From a bacterium (lineage in GTDB: Bacteria > Bacillota > Bacilli > Lactobacillales > Streptococcaceae): 64,000 nt of DNA. This document shows, in pieces, positions 1 to 7,726 of the stretch. How positions within the stretch are numbered: position 1 is the stretch's first letter; each line of letters opens with the position of its first letter. The DNA is taken from the NCBI GenBank assembly GCA_905221455.1, contig CAJNDF010000006.1:1-64000 (forward strand), given 5' to 3'. The notes under the pieces were generated by a model, which searched no databases, was not told the DNA's origin, and saw only the letters and a program-made list of their open reading frames with translations. The position numbers were made by a program, and so were the translations under genes.

Positions 1-158
1 GTAGTTTCGGAACCTTGTACCTCTGTCGCTGAAACTGCGCCATTTCCAAGGAACATTAAACCAGCCGCAATCGCTACTGATGCTGCTCCAAAACTGTATT
101 TACGAATACCGTAACGAATATACTTTTCCGTTCGAAAATCTTGTTGTTTGCCCTTCAT
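1..158 (-). CDS. YSIRK-type surface protein, N-terminal fragment
   Basis: The gene enters from the left edge; only the first 52 or so codons are present. The start is ATG at 156-158, preceded at about 13 nt by AAGGAG. The peptide has a basic N-terminus, a YGIRKYSFG motif (YSIRK-G/S class of signal peptide, which directs Gram-positive surface proteins to septal secretion), a hydrophobic core and an Ala-rich cleavage region (GAVSA). It is nearly identical to the first 50 residues of the giant adhesin encoded at 35818-44547, so this is a paralogous wall-anchored protein. The body and any LPXTG anchor lie outside the window, so its function cannot be given. Confidence 0.85.
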   Translation of the reverse strand, partial: MKGKQQDFRTEKYIRYGIRKYSFGAASVAIAAGLMFLGNGAVSATEVQGSET

Positions 159-336
159 TTAGACTCACAATCTCCTTTATGCATATTTTTTATATTGAAT
201 TGAAATATCCAGACAAATAAAAAGCCCCTCCCCCTTAAATTTTTTAGCAATATTAAGAGGTTATAATTTTAAAAAGGGTTGCCAAATAATTATCAATATC
301 ACTTAATATTGTATCATGCCACTATTATTAATTCAA
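159..336 (-). promoter_or_regulatory. Promoter and leader of the left-edge surface-protein gene
   Basis: Read on the minus strand, TTGAAT (331-336), a 17-bp spacer and TACAAT (308-313) preceded by TG form an extended -10 promoter. The leader of about 145 nt includes GGGGGAGGGG (225-234) followed by CTTTTTATTTGTCT. This layout matches the leader of the giant adhesin gene near 44600, including the phrase TTAATATTGCTAAAA, so the two genes share their 5' control region as well as their signal sequence. Confidence 0.6.
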
Positions 337-583
337 GTTTTATGCTTATGTATATTTATCGTTTCAATCTAATACTTCCTTGAAGAAAACAGCACATACA
401 TAAGTTTTTAAACAATAGGGTCAATGTACTAGAATACGAAACTCTATTCTGAACAACTGGTAGTATAATTCTAGTAAAAACTCAATTTTATAAGAAAAGG
501 AGGTAAAGATTTTCACGAAAACTGCCTATTATCAAGATTTTGAAAACCTGATAATATTTTCTTTCGCTTCTAGACCTTTCCAT
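337..583. other. Intergenic stretch without a recognised gene
   Basis: AT-rich sequence between asnS and the left-edge surface gene. The only structure I see is an 8-bp inverted repeat, TATTATCA (527-534) and TGATAATA (549-556), with a 14-base loop. It may be a weak hairpin. No plausible ORF with a ribosome binding site was found. Confidence 0.5.
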
Positions 584-609
584 GAAAAAAACGCCACATG
601 GGCGTTTTC
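584..609 (-). terminator. Rho-independent terminator of the asnS operon
   Basis: AAAACGCC and GGCGTTTT (588-595 and 601-608) form an 8-bp stem that is followed on the minus strand by a run of T. It lies 7 bp after the asnS stop. Confidence 0.85.
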
Positions 610-615
610 CTATTC

Positions 616-1959
616 TTACGGTTTAATACGGTGCAACATACGTGGGAATGGAATAGCTTCACGAATGTGTTTTGTTCCTGCTGCAAAAGTTACCATACGC
701 TCGATACCGATACCAAATCCTCCATGTGGAACTGTACCGTATTTACGAAGGTCAAGGTAGAATTCATACTCTGTACGATCCATGCCAAGTTCATCCATCT
801 TAGCAACTAATGCATCGTAGTCTTCCTCACGCATAGATCCACCGATGATTTCTCCATAGCCTTCTGGAGCAAGCAAGTCTGCGCAGAGCACGCGCTCTGG
901 ATTTCCAGGAACTGGTTTCATGTAGAAGGCCTTGATGGCTGCTGGATAGTTCATGACAAATGTTGGTACACCAAAGTGGTTTGAAATCCACGTTTCGTGT
1001 GGTGAACCAAAGTCATCGCCATGCTCAAGATGCTCATAGTCAGCATCTTCATCATTTTCATGCTCTTGCAATAGGTCAATGGCTTGATCGTAAGTGATGC
1101 GTTTGAATGGCTCTGCAATGTAGCGTTTCAAGAGCTCTGTATCACGTTCCAAGGTTTCCAAGGCTTGAGGCGCACGGTCAAGAACACCTTGTAGAAGAGC
1201 TTTCACATAAGCTTCTTGCAAGTCAAGTGACTCATCGTGTGTCAAATATGAGTACTCAGCATCCATCATCCAGAACTCAGTCAAGTGACGGCGTGTTTTT
1301 GATTTTTCAGCACGGAATACTGGACCAAAGTCAAAGACACGACCAAGAGCCATAGCTCCTGCTTCAAGGTAAAGCTGACCTGATTGGCTCAAGTAAGCTG
1401 GCGTTCCGAAGTAATCTGTCTCAAAGAGTTCTGTTGAATCTTCTGCTGCATTTCCTGAAAGAATTGGGCTATCAAACTTCATGAAGCCGTTCTTGTCGAA
1501 GAACTCATAAGTCGCATAGATGATAGCGTTACGGATTTGCATAACCGCTACTTGCTTACGAGAACGGAGCCACAAGTGACGGTTGTCCATCAAGAAGTCT
1601 GTTCCGTGTTCTTTTGGCGTGATTGGGTAATCTTGAGATTCACCGATCACTTCGATATCTGTAATGTCCAACTCATAGCCAAACTTAGAACGTTCGTCTT
1701 CTTTGACAATCCCTGTCACATAAACAGACGTTTCTTGGCTCAAGCGTTTGATAACATCAAACTTCTCAAGTCCCACTTCTTCACCAAATTTTTCGACAAA
1801 GTTTGGTTTAAAGGCTACACCTTGGAAGAAGGCAGTTCCATCACGCAATTGCAAGAAGGCAATTTTCCCTTTTCCTGATTTGTTGGCAACCCAAGCGCCA
1901 ATCGTCACTTCCTGACCAACATAGTCTTTTACATCAATAATCGTTACACGTTTTGTCAT
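616..1959 (-). CDS. asnS: Asparaginyl-tRNA synthetase
   Basis: Cytosolic class II aminoacyl-tRNA synthetase that charges tRNA-Asn with asparagine using ATP. The 447 residues show an N-terminal OB-fold anticodon-binding domain (about residues 15-110), motif 2 around [15 protein letters not shown] and the motif 3 signature [10 protein letters not shown] near the C-terminus. Length is typical of the family. The start has GGAAAA just upstream. It is the last gene of a minus-strand run ypmB-like, aspC, VOC, asnS, the same association of ypmB, aspB and asnS known from Bacillus subtilis. A terminator follows directly. Confidence 0.96.
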   Translation of the reverse strand: MTKRVTIIDVKDYVGQEVTIGAWVANKSGKGKIAFLQLRDGTAFFQGVAFKPNFVEKFGEEVGLEKFDVIKRLSQETSVYVTGIVKEDERSKFGYELDITDIEVIGESQDYPITPKEHGTDFLMDNRHLWLRSRKQVAVMQIRNAIIYATYEFFDKNGFMKFDSPILSGNAAEDSTELFETDYFGTPAYLSQSGQLYLEAGAMALGRVFDFGPVFRAEKSKTRRHLTEFWMMDAEYSYLTHDESLDLQEAYVKALLQGVLDRAPQALETLERDTELLKRYIAEPFKRITYDQAIDLLQEHENDEDADYEHLEHGDDFGSPHETWISNHFGVPTFVMNYPAAIKAFYMKPVPGNPERVLCADLLAPEGYGEIIGGSMREEDYDALVAKMDELGMDRTEYEFYLDLRKYGTVPHGGFGIGIERMVTFAAGTKHIREAIPFPRMLHRIKP

Positions 1960-1977
1960 TATTTTTCCTTTTCTTTT

Positions 1978-2343
1978 TTATTCTTTATGGCAAACCACTT
2001 CTATATTGTTCCCATCTGGGTCAATCATAAAAGCAGCATAGTAAATCGGATGCTCACTGCGATAGCCAGGAGCCCCATTGTCTCGCCCACCTGCCTCTAA
2101 GCCAGCCTCATAACAAGCCTGAACCTCTTCCTTATTTTCTGCTAAGAAAGCAAAGTGAATAGGGTCTTGTGTCCCCTGGGCCAGCCAAAAATCACCACCA
2201 GGATGAGGGCTATTTGGGGCAAGAAAACTGATTAGAGAACTAGTCCTAAAAGCCAATTCATATCCTAAAGGAGCGAGAAATCTCTTATAAAATCCTTCTG
2301 AAATTTGTAAATCTTTTACCTTAATTTCAAAATGATCAATCAT
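1978..2343 (-). CDS. VOC (glyoxalase/bleomycin-resistance) family protein
   Basis: Small protein of about 121 residues with the vicinal oxygen chelate pattern: an N-terminal MIDHFEIKVKDL strand that carries a potential metal ligand His, and a C-terminal PDGNNIEVVCH segment with the usual Glu ligand. Members are metalloenzymes or binding proteins of varied substrate; none can be assigned here. I prefer the ATG at 2343; a GTG at 2349 is an alternative. The start overlaps the end of aspC, so translation is probably coupled within the aspC-asnS operon. Confidence 0.8.
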   Translation of the reverse strand: MIDHFEIKVKDLQISEGFYKRFLAPLGYELAFRTSSLISFLAPNSPHPGGDFWLAQGTQDPIHFAFLAENKEEVQACYEAGLEAGGRDNGAPGYRSEHPIYYAAFMIDPDGNNIEVVCHKE

Positions 2344-3523
2344 TCTCACTACCCATAAATGCTTTCAAGCGTTTAACTGCTTCTTTAAGCGTTTCAAGGT
2401 CTGTCGCATAGCTGAGGCGCACATTTTCTGGCGCTCCAAAGCCTGCTCCTGTTACCAAGGCTACCTCGGCTTCTTCTAGGATAGCAGTTGTAAAGTCTGT
2501 CACATCGGTATAACCTTTCATCTCCATGGCCTTTTTGACATTTGGGAAGAGATAGAAGGCTCCTTGAGGTTTGACCACCTCAAAGCCTGGCACCTCAGCA
2601 AGAAGGGGATAGATGGTGTTGAGACGTTCTTCAAAAGCCTGACGCATGCTTTCTACAGTATCTTGCTCTCCTGATAGAGCCTCAACTGCTGCATACTGAG
2701 CTACTGCTGACGGATTAGAGGTTGTTTGACCTGCAATCTTAGACATAGCAGCGATAATGTCTGCTTCTCCGACGGCATAGCCAATCCGCCAACCTGTCAT
2801 AGCATAGGTTTTAGACACACCATTGATGACAACTGTTTGCTTACGAATAGCTTCTGATAGGCTAGAAATCGGTGTGAACTCATGGCCATTATAGACTAAG
2901 CGACCATAGATATCATCTGCTAGGATGAGAATATCCTTTTCTACAGCCCAGTTTCCGATTGCCAAGAGTTCCTCGCGAGTGTAAATCATACCTGTCGGAT
3001 TAGATGGTGAATTCAGCACCAAAACCTTGGTTTTGTCTGTGCGAGCTGCTTCCAACTGCTCTACAGTCACCTTAAAATGATTGTCTTCCTTAGCAGGAAC
3101 AAAGACTGGGACACCCTCAGCCATCTTGACCTGGTCTCCATAACTCACCCAGTAAGGGGTTGGGATAATCACTTCATCACCTGGATTGACCACAGCCATA
3201 AAGAAGGTATAGAGAGAATATTTGGCTCCTGCAGCTACTGTCACTTGATTTGGGGCAACAGAATAGCCGTAAAAACGCTCAAAGTAGCTATTAACCGCCG
3301 CCTTAAGCTCTGGCAGACCTGAGGTTACTGTATAAAAAGAAGCACGCCCATCTCGAATCGATGCAATGGCGGCATCTTGGATATTTTTTGGAGTAGTGAA
3401 ATCTGGCTCACCCAAGGTTAGAGACAGGATATCTCTTCCCTCAGCCTTGAGTGCTTTGGCACGGGCTCCAGCAGCCAAGGTTACACTTTCTTCCATTTCT
3501 AAAACACGGTTGGATAGTTTCAT
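2336..3523 (-). CDS. aspC: Aspartate/aromatic aminotransferase, class I
   Basis: PLP-dependent aminotransferase, 395 residues, fold type I. It interconverts aspartate and 2-oxoglutarate with oxaloacetate and glutamate. Visible marks are the SNPSNPTGM-type loop, the DDIYGRLVY segment with the Asp that pairs with the PLP ring nitrogen, and the PLP lysine in NGVSKTYAMTGWRIG. It overlaps the upstream ypmB-like gene by 4 nt and the downstream VOC gene by about 8 nt, so the three are translationally coupled. Being upstream of asnS makes sense, since aspartate feeds asparagine supply. Confidence 0.92.
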   Translation of the reverse strand: MKLSNRVLEMEESVTLAAGARAKALKAEGRDILSLTLGEPDFTTPKNIQDAAIASIRDGRASFYTVTSGLPELKAAVNSYFERFYGYSVAPNQVTVAAGAKYSLYTFFMAVVNPGDEVIIPTPYWVSYGDQVKMAEGVPVFVPAKEDNHFKVTVEQLEAARTDKTKVLVLNSPSNPTGMIYTREELLAIGNWAVEKDILILADDIYGRLVYNGHEFTPISSLSEAIRKQTVVINGVSKTYAMTGWRIGYAVGEADIIAAMSKIAGQTTSNPSAVAQYAAVEALSGEQDTVESMRQAFEERLNTIYPLLAEVPGFEVVKPQGAFYLFPNVKKAMEMKGYTDVTDFTTAILEEAEVALVTGAGFGAPENVRLSYATDLETLKEAVKRLKAFMGSEND

Positions 3524-4008
3524 AGGCCCTCCTTATTGACCAATGCTCCTGTTTCAAAATCTACTAGATAAAAATCAGAGCCTGACTTGACTTCCCAGAT
3601 TGGCTTGTCTTTATAACGGCCAAAGGTAATCTTGTCAATCTCGCCAGCTCCTTTTTCCTTCGAAACAGCTTCCGCTTTTTCTTGTGAAACACCTTGATTT
3701 AGCTGATAAACGTAGATTTTATGGTCATCTTTCCCAATCAGGACAGCAAGTGCTTCTTGCTGTTTATTATGACCAAGAACGCTGTAATAAGATTCCAAGC
3801 CATTGTATAAGTCAACCTGATCAGCCTGCTCTAATCCTGCATACTGCTGAGCTAATTTTTCTCCTTCACTTTTAGCTGTTTGATAGGGTTTCATACTCAG
3901 AAACACCAGATACAGAAAGGAAACGCTGATAACCACAAACAAAATCGTCATCCCTAGACCATACTGCCACAGTAGATTATTTTTTGCTTTGTTTTGTCTT
4001 TTTTTCAC
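3520..4008 (-). CDS. YpmB-like membrane-anchored protein (DUF5590)
   Basis: 162 residues with a basic N-terminus, one hydrophobic segment (about residues 15-36) and an extracytoplasmic domain resembling YpmB/DUF5590, which has a PepSY-like fold. Function is unknown. It is the first gene of the operon with aspC, VOC and asnS, as ypmB precedes aspB in Bacillus; that synteny is the main support for the name. The start appears to be GTG, with a weak ribosome binding site. Confidence 0.75.
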   Translation of the reverse strand: MKKRQNKAKNNLLWQYGLGMTILFVVISVSFLYLVFLSMKPYQTAKSEGEKLAQQYAGLEQADQVDLYNGLESYYSVLGHNKQQEALAVLIGKDDHKIYVYQLNQGVSQEKAEAVSKEKGAGEIDKITFGRYKDKPIWEVKSGSDFYLVDFETGALVNKEGL

Positions 4009-4055
4009 TCGTCTATTTTACCATCTATTAGGCTTTATTACAAGCGAATGCAAGA

Positions 4056-4169
4056 ATACTCTTCGAAAACCTCTTCAAACCACATCAGCTTTATCTGCAA
4101 CCTCAAAGCTGTTCTTTGAGCAACCTGCGGCTAGCTTCCTAGTTTGCTCTTTGATTTTCATTGAGTATA
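4056..4169 (+). repeat. BOX element (boxA, remnant boxB, boxC)
   Basis: Starts with ATACTCTTCGAAAA and ends with GATTTTCATTGAGTATA, the two ends of the pneumococcal BOX repeat. The boxB part is reduced to one hairpin-like remnant. It sits between the MFS transporter and the ypmB-like gene. Confidence 0.9.
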
Positions 4170-4307
4170 AGAAACCAATTCTATTTCTCCCTTCAAAGCA
4201 AACCGATTTTTCTTGATTAAAACCGAGCAGGAAAAGTAAAGACAGCTCCAAAATCAACCTATTAAAAAACCTGAGCTTGACACTCAAGTTTTCGTAAGTT
4301 CTTTACT

Positions 4308-5504
4308 TTATAGAATCACTTTATCATCCATTCTTTTAGCCATTTTTCCTAAAAAGATAGGTAGTAAAAGGCCAATCATGACTAAAAAGAAGCCTAGATA
4401 AAGAAATGTTAGCACAAAGCCTAAATGGTCAATCAACCAGCCTGTCAGTGGGAAGAATACAATCATACTCAGGCTAAACATCATAGAGTAGACACTCAGC
4501 ATGGTTGCCCTTACTTCGCTTGGGAGCCGCTCTTGCAAATCATTGTCAAAAATCGGCTGAAAAAGAGCATATAGAGCATTACTAATCAAATAAACCAAAA
4601 TATAGATTAGAGGTGTTCCAAAGTAGGACAGCAGGTAGGTAACTCCAGTCAGCAGAACGAGAATAGGGAAAATCTTCAAGGCGGCATATTTCTTTCCAAT
4701 CTTACTCGCTAGATAGACTGCAAGGATATTCAAGAGACTTCCAAGTAGCATAACTGCTGAAATTTGCCAACCACTTAAATCTGGTAACTGATTTTGATAG
4801 TAAAAATAAAACATGCACATGAGTGTTCCGACAATCTGAGACAAAATCATCCAGTTGAACAGCATGGGATTTCGCTCCAACTCTTCCTTAACAGTCCAAA
4901 TAATCTGTTTCATAGTCACACTATCAGCTTTTTCTAGCTTGACACTGGGTTCTTTCAACATCCAAATCAGGAAAAGAACTATGATAGAAGTCGCAATCAT
5001 GATATAGTAGGTCAGGTGCAATTGGCCATGGACAAAAAATCCCGCCAACACTGTCCCCAAAGACCGAGTTCCTTCTGCTACTCCTGATAGGAAACTTGAA
5101 ATGGATAGGTAACGCTCCTTTAGTCCAGCCTCTACAGCCGAGTCATAGACCATCGCTGCGCTTGTGCCTGAATCAAAATTATAAGACAAGGCACTCACCG
5201 CCATTGCTAGGGCATAAATCCAAAAATTTCCCTGCCCAGCCAACATAAGAATAGAAGACACAATCCCTGCTATTCGACTTAAATAAAGATTGGTCTTATA
5301 GGAATAGCGGTCAGCTAACATTCCAGATGGAATTTCACAGAGAAGACTGGTCGTATGAAAAATACTTTCCAGAAGTCCAATCTGCCAAAGAGACATTCCG
5401 TTTTGACTGAGAAAGAGAATCCAAAAACTGGTAATTCCTAGAAATGCAAAAAACTCAACTCCAGCCATCAGGCCAATATTTTTCCGATAATTTCTTATTA
5501 ACAT
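4308..5504 (-). CDS. Major facilitator superfamily transporter
   Basis: About 398 residues with roughly 12 hydrophobic segments. The inter-helix motif after the second helix reads GMLADRYSYK, like the MFS signature GxxxDRxGRR. Such proteins are proton-coupled permeases or drug exporters; the substrate is not evident. The ATG at 5504 is chosen because it follows AAAGGAG at 5 nt; an in-frame GTG at 5549 lies inside an inverted repeat and is unlikely to be the start. It is transcribed away from the FMN reductase gene and stands alone. Confidence 0.85.
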   Translation of the reverse strand: MLIRNYRKNIGLMAGVEFFAFLGITSFWILFLSQNGMSLWQIGLLESIFHTTSLLCEIPSGMLADRYSYKTNLYLSRIAGIVSSILMLAGQGNFWIYALAMAVSALSYNFDSGTSAAMVYDSAVEAGLKERYLSISSFLSGVAEGTRSLGTVLAGFFVHGQLHLTYYIMIATSIIVLFLIWMLKEPSVKLEKADSVTMKQIIWTVKEELERNPMLFNWMILSQIVGTLMCMFYFYYQNQLPDLSGWQISAVMLLGSLLNILAVYLASKIGKKYAALKIFPILVLLTGVTYLLSYFGTPLIYILVYLISNALYALFQPIFDNDLQERLPSEVRATMLSVYSMMFSLSMIVFFPLTGWLIDHLGFVLTFLYLGFFLVMIGLLLPIFLGKMAKRMDDKVIL

Positions 5505-5514
5505 CTTTTCTCCT

Positions 5515-5556
5515 TTAACAAGTGTATTATTATTTCTTTTGTCCGTCACTTGTTAA
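5515..5556 (-). promoter_or_regulatory. 10-bp perfect inverted repeat in front of the MFS gene
   Basis: TTAACAAGTG and CACTTGTTAA (5515-5524 and 5547-5556) are separated by 22 bp and end immediately next to the ribosome binding site of the transporter. It may be an operator for a repressor or an mRNA hairpin that controls access to the ribosome binding site. No regulator gene is adjacent. Confidence 0.45.
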
Positions 5557-5814
5557 TCTGTGCCTTACATGATCTCCACTCCTTTTAGAAGCATTCTTCA
5601 ATGCCATTATTTTTTGTTTAATTGTTTATGAAATGATACCGGAAAATAGCTGTTCTGCGGTTTCTATTGCGAGTTTTCTCGTTTATTTTAGCACTTATGT
5701 CATCATATTACAAGAGAATATAGGAATACTCTGCGAAAACCAAATGCATTCCAGTCGCAAGTGACTTGAGTTTCTGCAGTTTTATAGTTTTCAAATTATC
5801 TTTGAGCAAATTTC
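5557..5814. other. Divergent intergenic region
   Basis: AT-rich spacer between the MFS and FMN-reductase genes. No gene seen. A short BOX-like phrase (ATACTCTGCGAAAACC) near 5733 is too degenerate to call. Confidence 0.4.
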
Positions 5815-5843
5815 TTGCAAGTCGTTTTGTTTTGTTGTAATAT
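5815..5843 (+). promoter_or_regulatory. Promoter of the FMN reductase gene
   Basis: TTGCAA (5815-5820), 17-bp spacer, TAATAT (5838-5843), about 45 nt before the ribosome binding site. Confidence 0.65.
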
Positions 5844-5896
5844 ATTTCGTAACAACTAGAGCTTTTCTCTAAATTTTTTCTAAAAGGAGACACATC

Positions 5897-6445
5897 ATGT
5901 CTAAAAAAGTATTATTTATCGTCGGATCACTACGCCAAGGTTCTTTCAACCACCAAATGGCCCTTGAAGCTGAGAAAGCACTTGCTGGTAAAGCGGAAGT
6001 TAGCTACCTCGATTATTCATCCCTTCCTCTCTTTAGCCAAGATTTGGAAGTTCCAACTCATCCAGCTGTAGCGGCTGCTCGTGAAGCAGTTCTAGCTGCG
6101 GATGCCATCTGGATTTTCTCTCCAGTCTACAACTTCTCTATCCCTGGTACAGTGAAAAACTTGCTTGACTGGCTATCTCGCGCCCTTGACTTGTCTGATA
6201 CACGTGGTGCTTCTGCCCTTCAAGACAAGTTTGTCACCGTATCATCTGTAGCCAATGCAGGCCACGATCAACTCTTCGCTATTTACAAAGACCTCTTGCC
6301 ATTTATCCGTACACAAATCATTGGTGATTTCACTGCTGCACATATCAATGACTCTGCTTGGACAGACGGAAAATTGGTTCTTGAAGAAACAGTCTTAAAC
6401 TCACTTGAAAAACAAGCTCAAGACTTGGTCAATGCGATCAAGTAA
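5897..6445 (+). CDS. NADPH-dependent FMN reductase family protein
   Basis: Flavodoxin-like fold protein, 182 residues. The phosphate-binding loop GSLRQGSFN at the N-terminus and the SPVYNFSIPGTVKNLLDW segment are typical of NADPH:FMN reductases and quinone or azo reductases of this family, which act in the cytosol. The exact electron acceptor cannot be told. It has a good ribosome binding site (AAAAGGAGA), its own promoter, and a long hairpin terminator downstream, so it is monocistronic. Its TAA stop merges with the first bases of a BOX element. Confidence 0.88.
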   Translation: MSKKVLFIVGSLRQGSFNHQMALEAEKALAGKAEVSYLDYSSLPLFSQDLEVPTHPAVAAAREAVLAADAIWIFSPVYNFSIPGTVKNLLDWLSRALDLSDTRGASALQDKFVTVSSVANAGHDQLFAIYKDLLPFIRTQIIGDFTAAHINDSAWTDGKLVLEETVLNSLEKQAQDLVNAIK

Positions 6446-6558
6446 TACTCTTCGAAAATCTCTTCAAACCACATCAGCTCTATCTGCAACCTCAAAACAG
6501 TGTTTTGAGCAGCCTGCGGCTAGCTTCCTAGTTTGCTTTGTGATTTTCATTGACTATA
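6446..6558 (+). repeat. BOX element (boxA, remnant boxB, boxC)
   Basis: ATACTCTTCGAAAATCTC to GATTTTCATTGACTATA. It begins right at the stop codon of the FMN reductase gene and would be part of its 3' untranslated region. Confidence 0.9.
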
Positions 6559-6578
6559 ACTAAACTAACCAACATAAT

Positions 6579-6634
6579 AAAAGCGAACAAGACTACTTTT
6601 CTGACACTCAGAGGACTAGCTTGTTCGCTTTTTT
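6579..6634 (+). terminator. Terminator of the FMN reductase transcript
   Basis: AAAAGCGAACAAG and CTTGTTCGCTTTT (6579-6591 and 6620-6632), a 13-bp stem with an inner CTGA-CAC-TCAG hairpin, followed by T residues. Confidence 0.8.
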
Positions 6635-6690
6635 CTCATTTATAAACTAAAATAGCTGATGATACATATTGTCAAATGCAAAATATCTTT

Positions 6691-7419
6691 TCATACTTCC
6701 TTAACAAAAACCAATTCCTGTGGCTGGGACAGGTCTTCTCGGTAAACAAATCCGGCAAAGTTCAAGCGACGTGCTTCCTCCACAGTTTGTACTTGATTTT
6801 CTATTAAAGCTGTTAGAAAGGCCCCGCGCGCTTTCTTGGAGATAGTTGAGTGAATCTTCAGCTGACCACCTTTATCCTCCATAAATTTGAAGGTCACCAT
6901 TTTTTCTCTGATTTCCTTAGAAAACACAGTCTCAAACTCGGATGACAAGAGAGAGAAAATCACTTCTTCCTGCTTCAGAGCTCCATCATAGGCTGTCTTC
7001 CAATGGCTCTTCAAAGTCTTACCAGCGACTTTTAACTTCATCAAAAAGTCCAAACGGTGAGGTGCCATAGGTGACAAGGCTGGAACCACTCCATACAAAG
7101 CTGAAGTAATAAAGACATGATTTTCAAGATAGGCTTGTTCTGCCTCGGTCAGTTTGTCTCGCTTGATATGGCGATACATGAGGCCATCAAAAAGTTTCAA
7201 GGCTGGATAGTGTTGAGCAGTTTGGCTTGTTAAAGCTTGGATATTTTGAAATTCTTCCGCCGCCTTATCGGCTGATACCTTGTAAAAACTCTCCAATTGA
7301 CTAACAGAATAGAGGGCCAAGGCATCAAGCACGGCCTGACTTTCTGATCTTAAAGGAGCAGCTTCAATACTTGGCAAATCTGTGTTCATTTCTTTTGCTG
7401 TTGGGATTAAAATTTTCAT
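6691..7419 (-). CDS. yaaA: Peroxide stress protein YaaA (UPF0246)
   Basis: 242 residues matching the YaaA/UPF0246 family from its first residues (MKILIPTAKEMN) to the KKARGAFL segment. In Escherichia coli YaaA limits intracellular free iron during peroxide stress; that role is family knowledge and is not shown here. The start codon has no ribosome binding site and lies 7 nt downstream of a strong extended -10, so the mRNA is probably leaderless. An antioxidant role would fit the many peroxide-producing species of this group. Confidence 0.88.
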   Translation of the reverse strand: MKILIPTAKEMNTDLPSIEAAPLRSESQAVLDALALYSVSQLESFYKVSADKAAEEFQNIQALTSQTAQHYPALKLFDGLMYRHIKRDKLTEAEQAYLENHVFITSALYGVVPALSPMAPHRLDFLMKLKVAGKTLKSHWKTAYDGALKQEEVIFSLLSSEFETVFSKEIREKMVTFKFMEDKGGQLKIHSTISKKARGAFLTALIENQVQTVEEARRLNFAGFVYREDLSQPQELVFVKEV

Positions 7420-7425
7420 ATTGAT

Positions 7426-7454
7426 AGTGTAGCATATTTTTTAGCTACTACCAA
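7426..7454 (-). promoter_or_regulatory. Promoter of yaaA, predicting a leaderless mRNA
   Basis: TTGGTA (7449-7454), 17-bp spacer, TACACT (7426-7431) with an extended TG. The A of the yaaA ATG is the seventh base after the -10, where transcription would start. Confidence 0.65.
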
Positions 7455-7464
7455 GAAATTCATC

Positions 7465-7490
7465 TAAAAAACCTCGGCTTGACCGAGGTT
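7465..7490 (-). terminator. Terminator after the small membrane protein gene
   Basis: AACCTCGG/CCGAGGTT stem (7470-7477 and 7483-7490) followed on the minus strand by TTTTTT. It separates the deformylase-like operon from yaaA. Confidence 0.85.
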
Positions 7491-7497
7491 TATCTGT

Positions 7498-7662
7498 TTA
7501 TTTCGGCCATCCTAACCAGATAGCCACGAGAACAAGGGCTGTGCCAGCCAAGCTTGTTAAGATAGATAAGAATTTATCTTTTTTCTCCTTGAACTGAAAA
7601 ACACCTATCTTCAAAGCAAACAATCCAAGTAGCATTGAAGCGACCATCAAATAAAACCCCAT
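7498..7662 (-). CDS. Small membrane protein, 54 residues
   Basis: Short ORF with a clear ribosome binding site (GGAGG, 8 nt before ATG at 7660-7662). It encodes two hydrophobic segments (about residues 3-20 and 33-51) joined by a basic loop with KEKKDK. It ends in WLGWPK and a terminator follows 8 bp later. Function unknown. It follows the 531-residue membrane protein by 64 bp and may be its operon partner. Confidence 0.7.
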   Translation of the reverse strand: MGFYLMVASMLLGLFALKIGVFQFKEKKDKFLSILTSLAGTALVLVAIWLGWPK

Positions 7663-7726
7663 TTGTTTGTCCTCCATTAGTCTTAATTTACCTTATTAAA
7701 ACATATATTTCTTAAATAAACCTTTT

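Noticed and set aside
5725..5785. BOX-like phrase ATACTCTGCGAAAACC in the FMN reductase leader
   Set aside because: Only the first bases match boxA; no boxC end follows.
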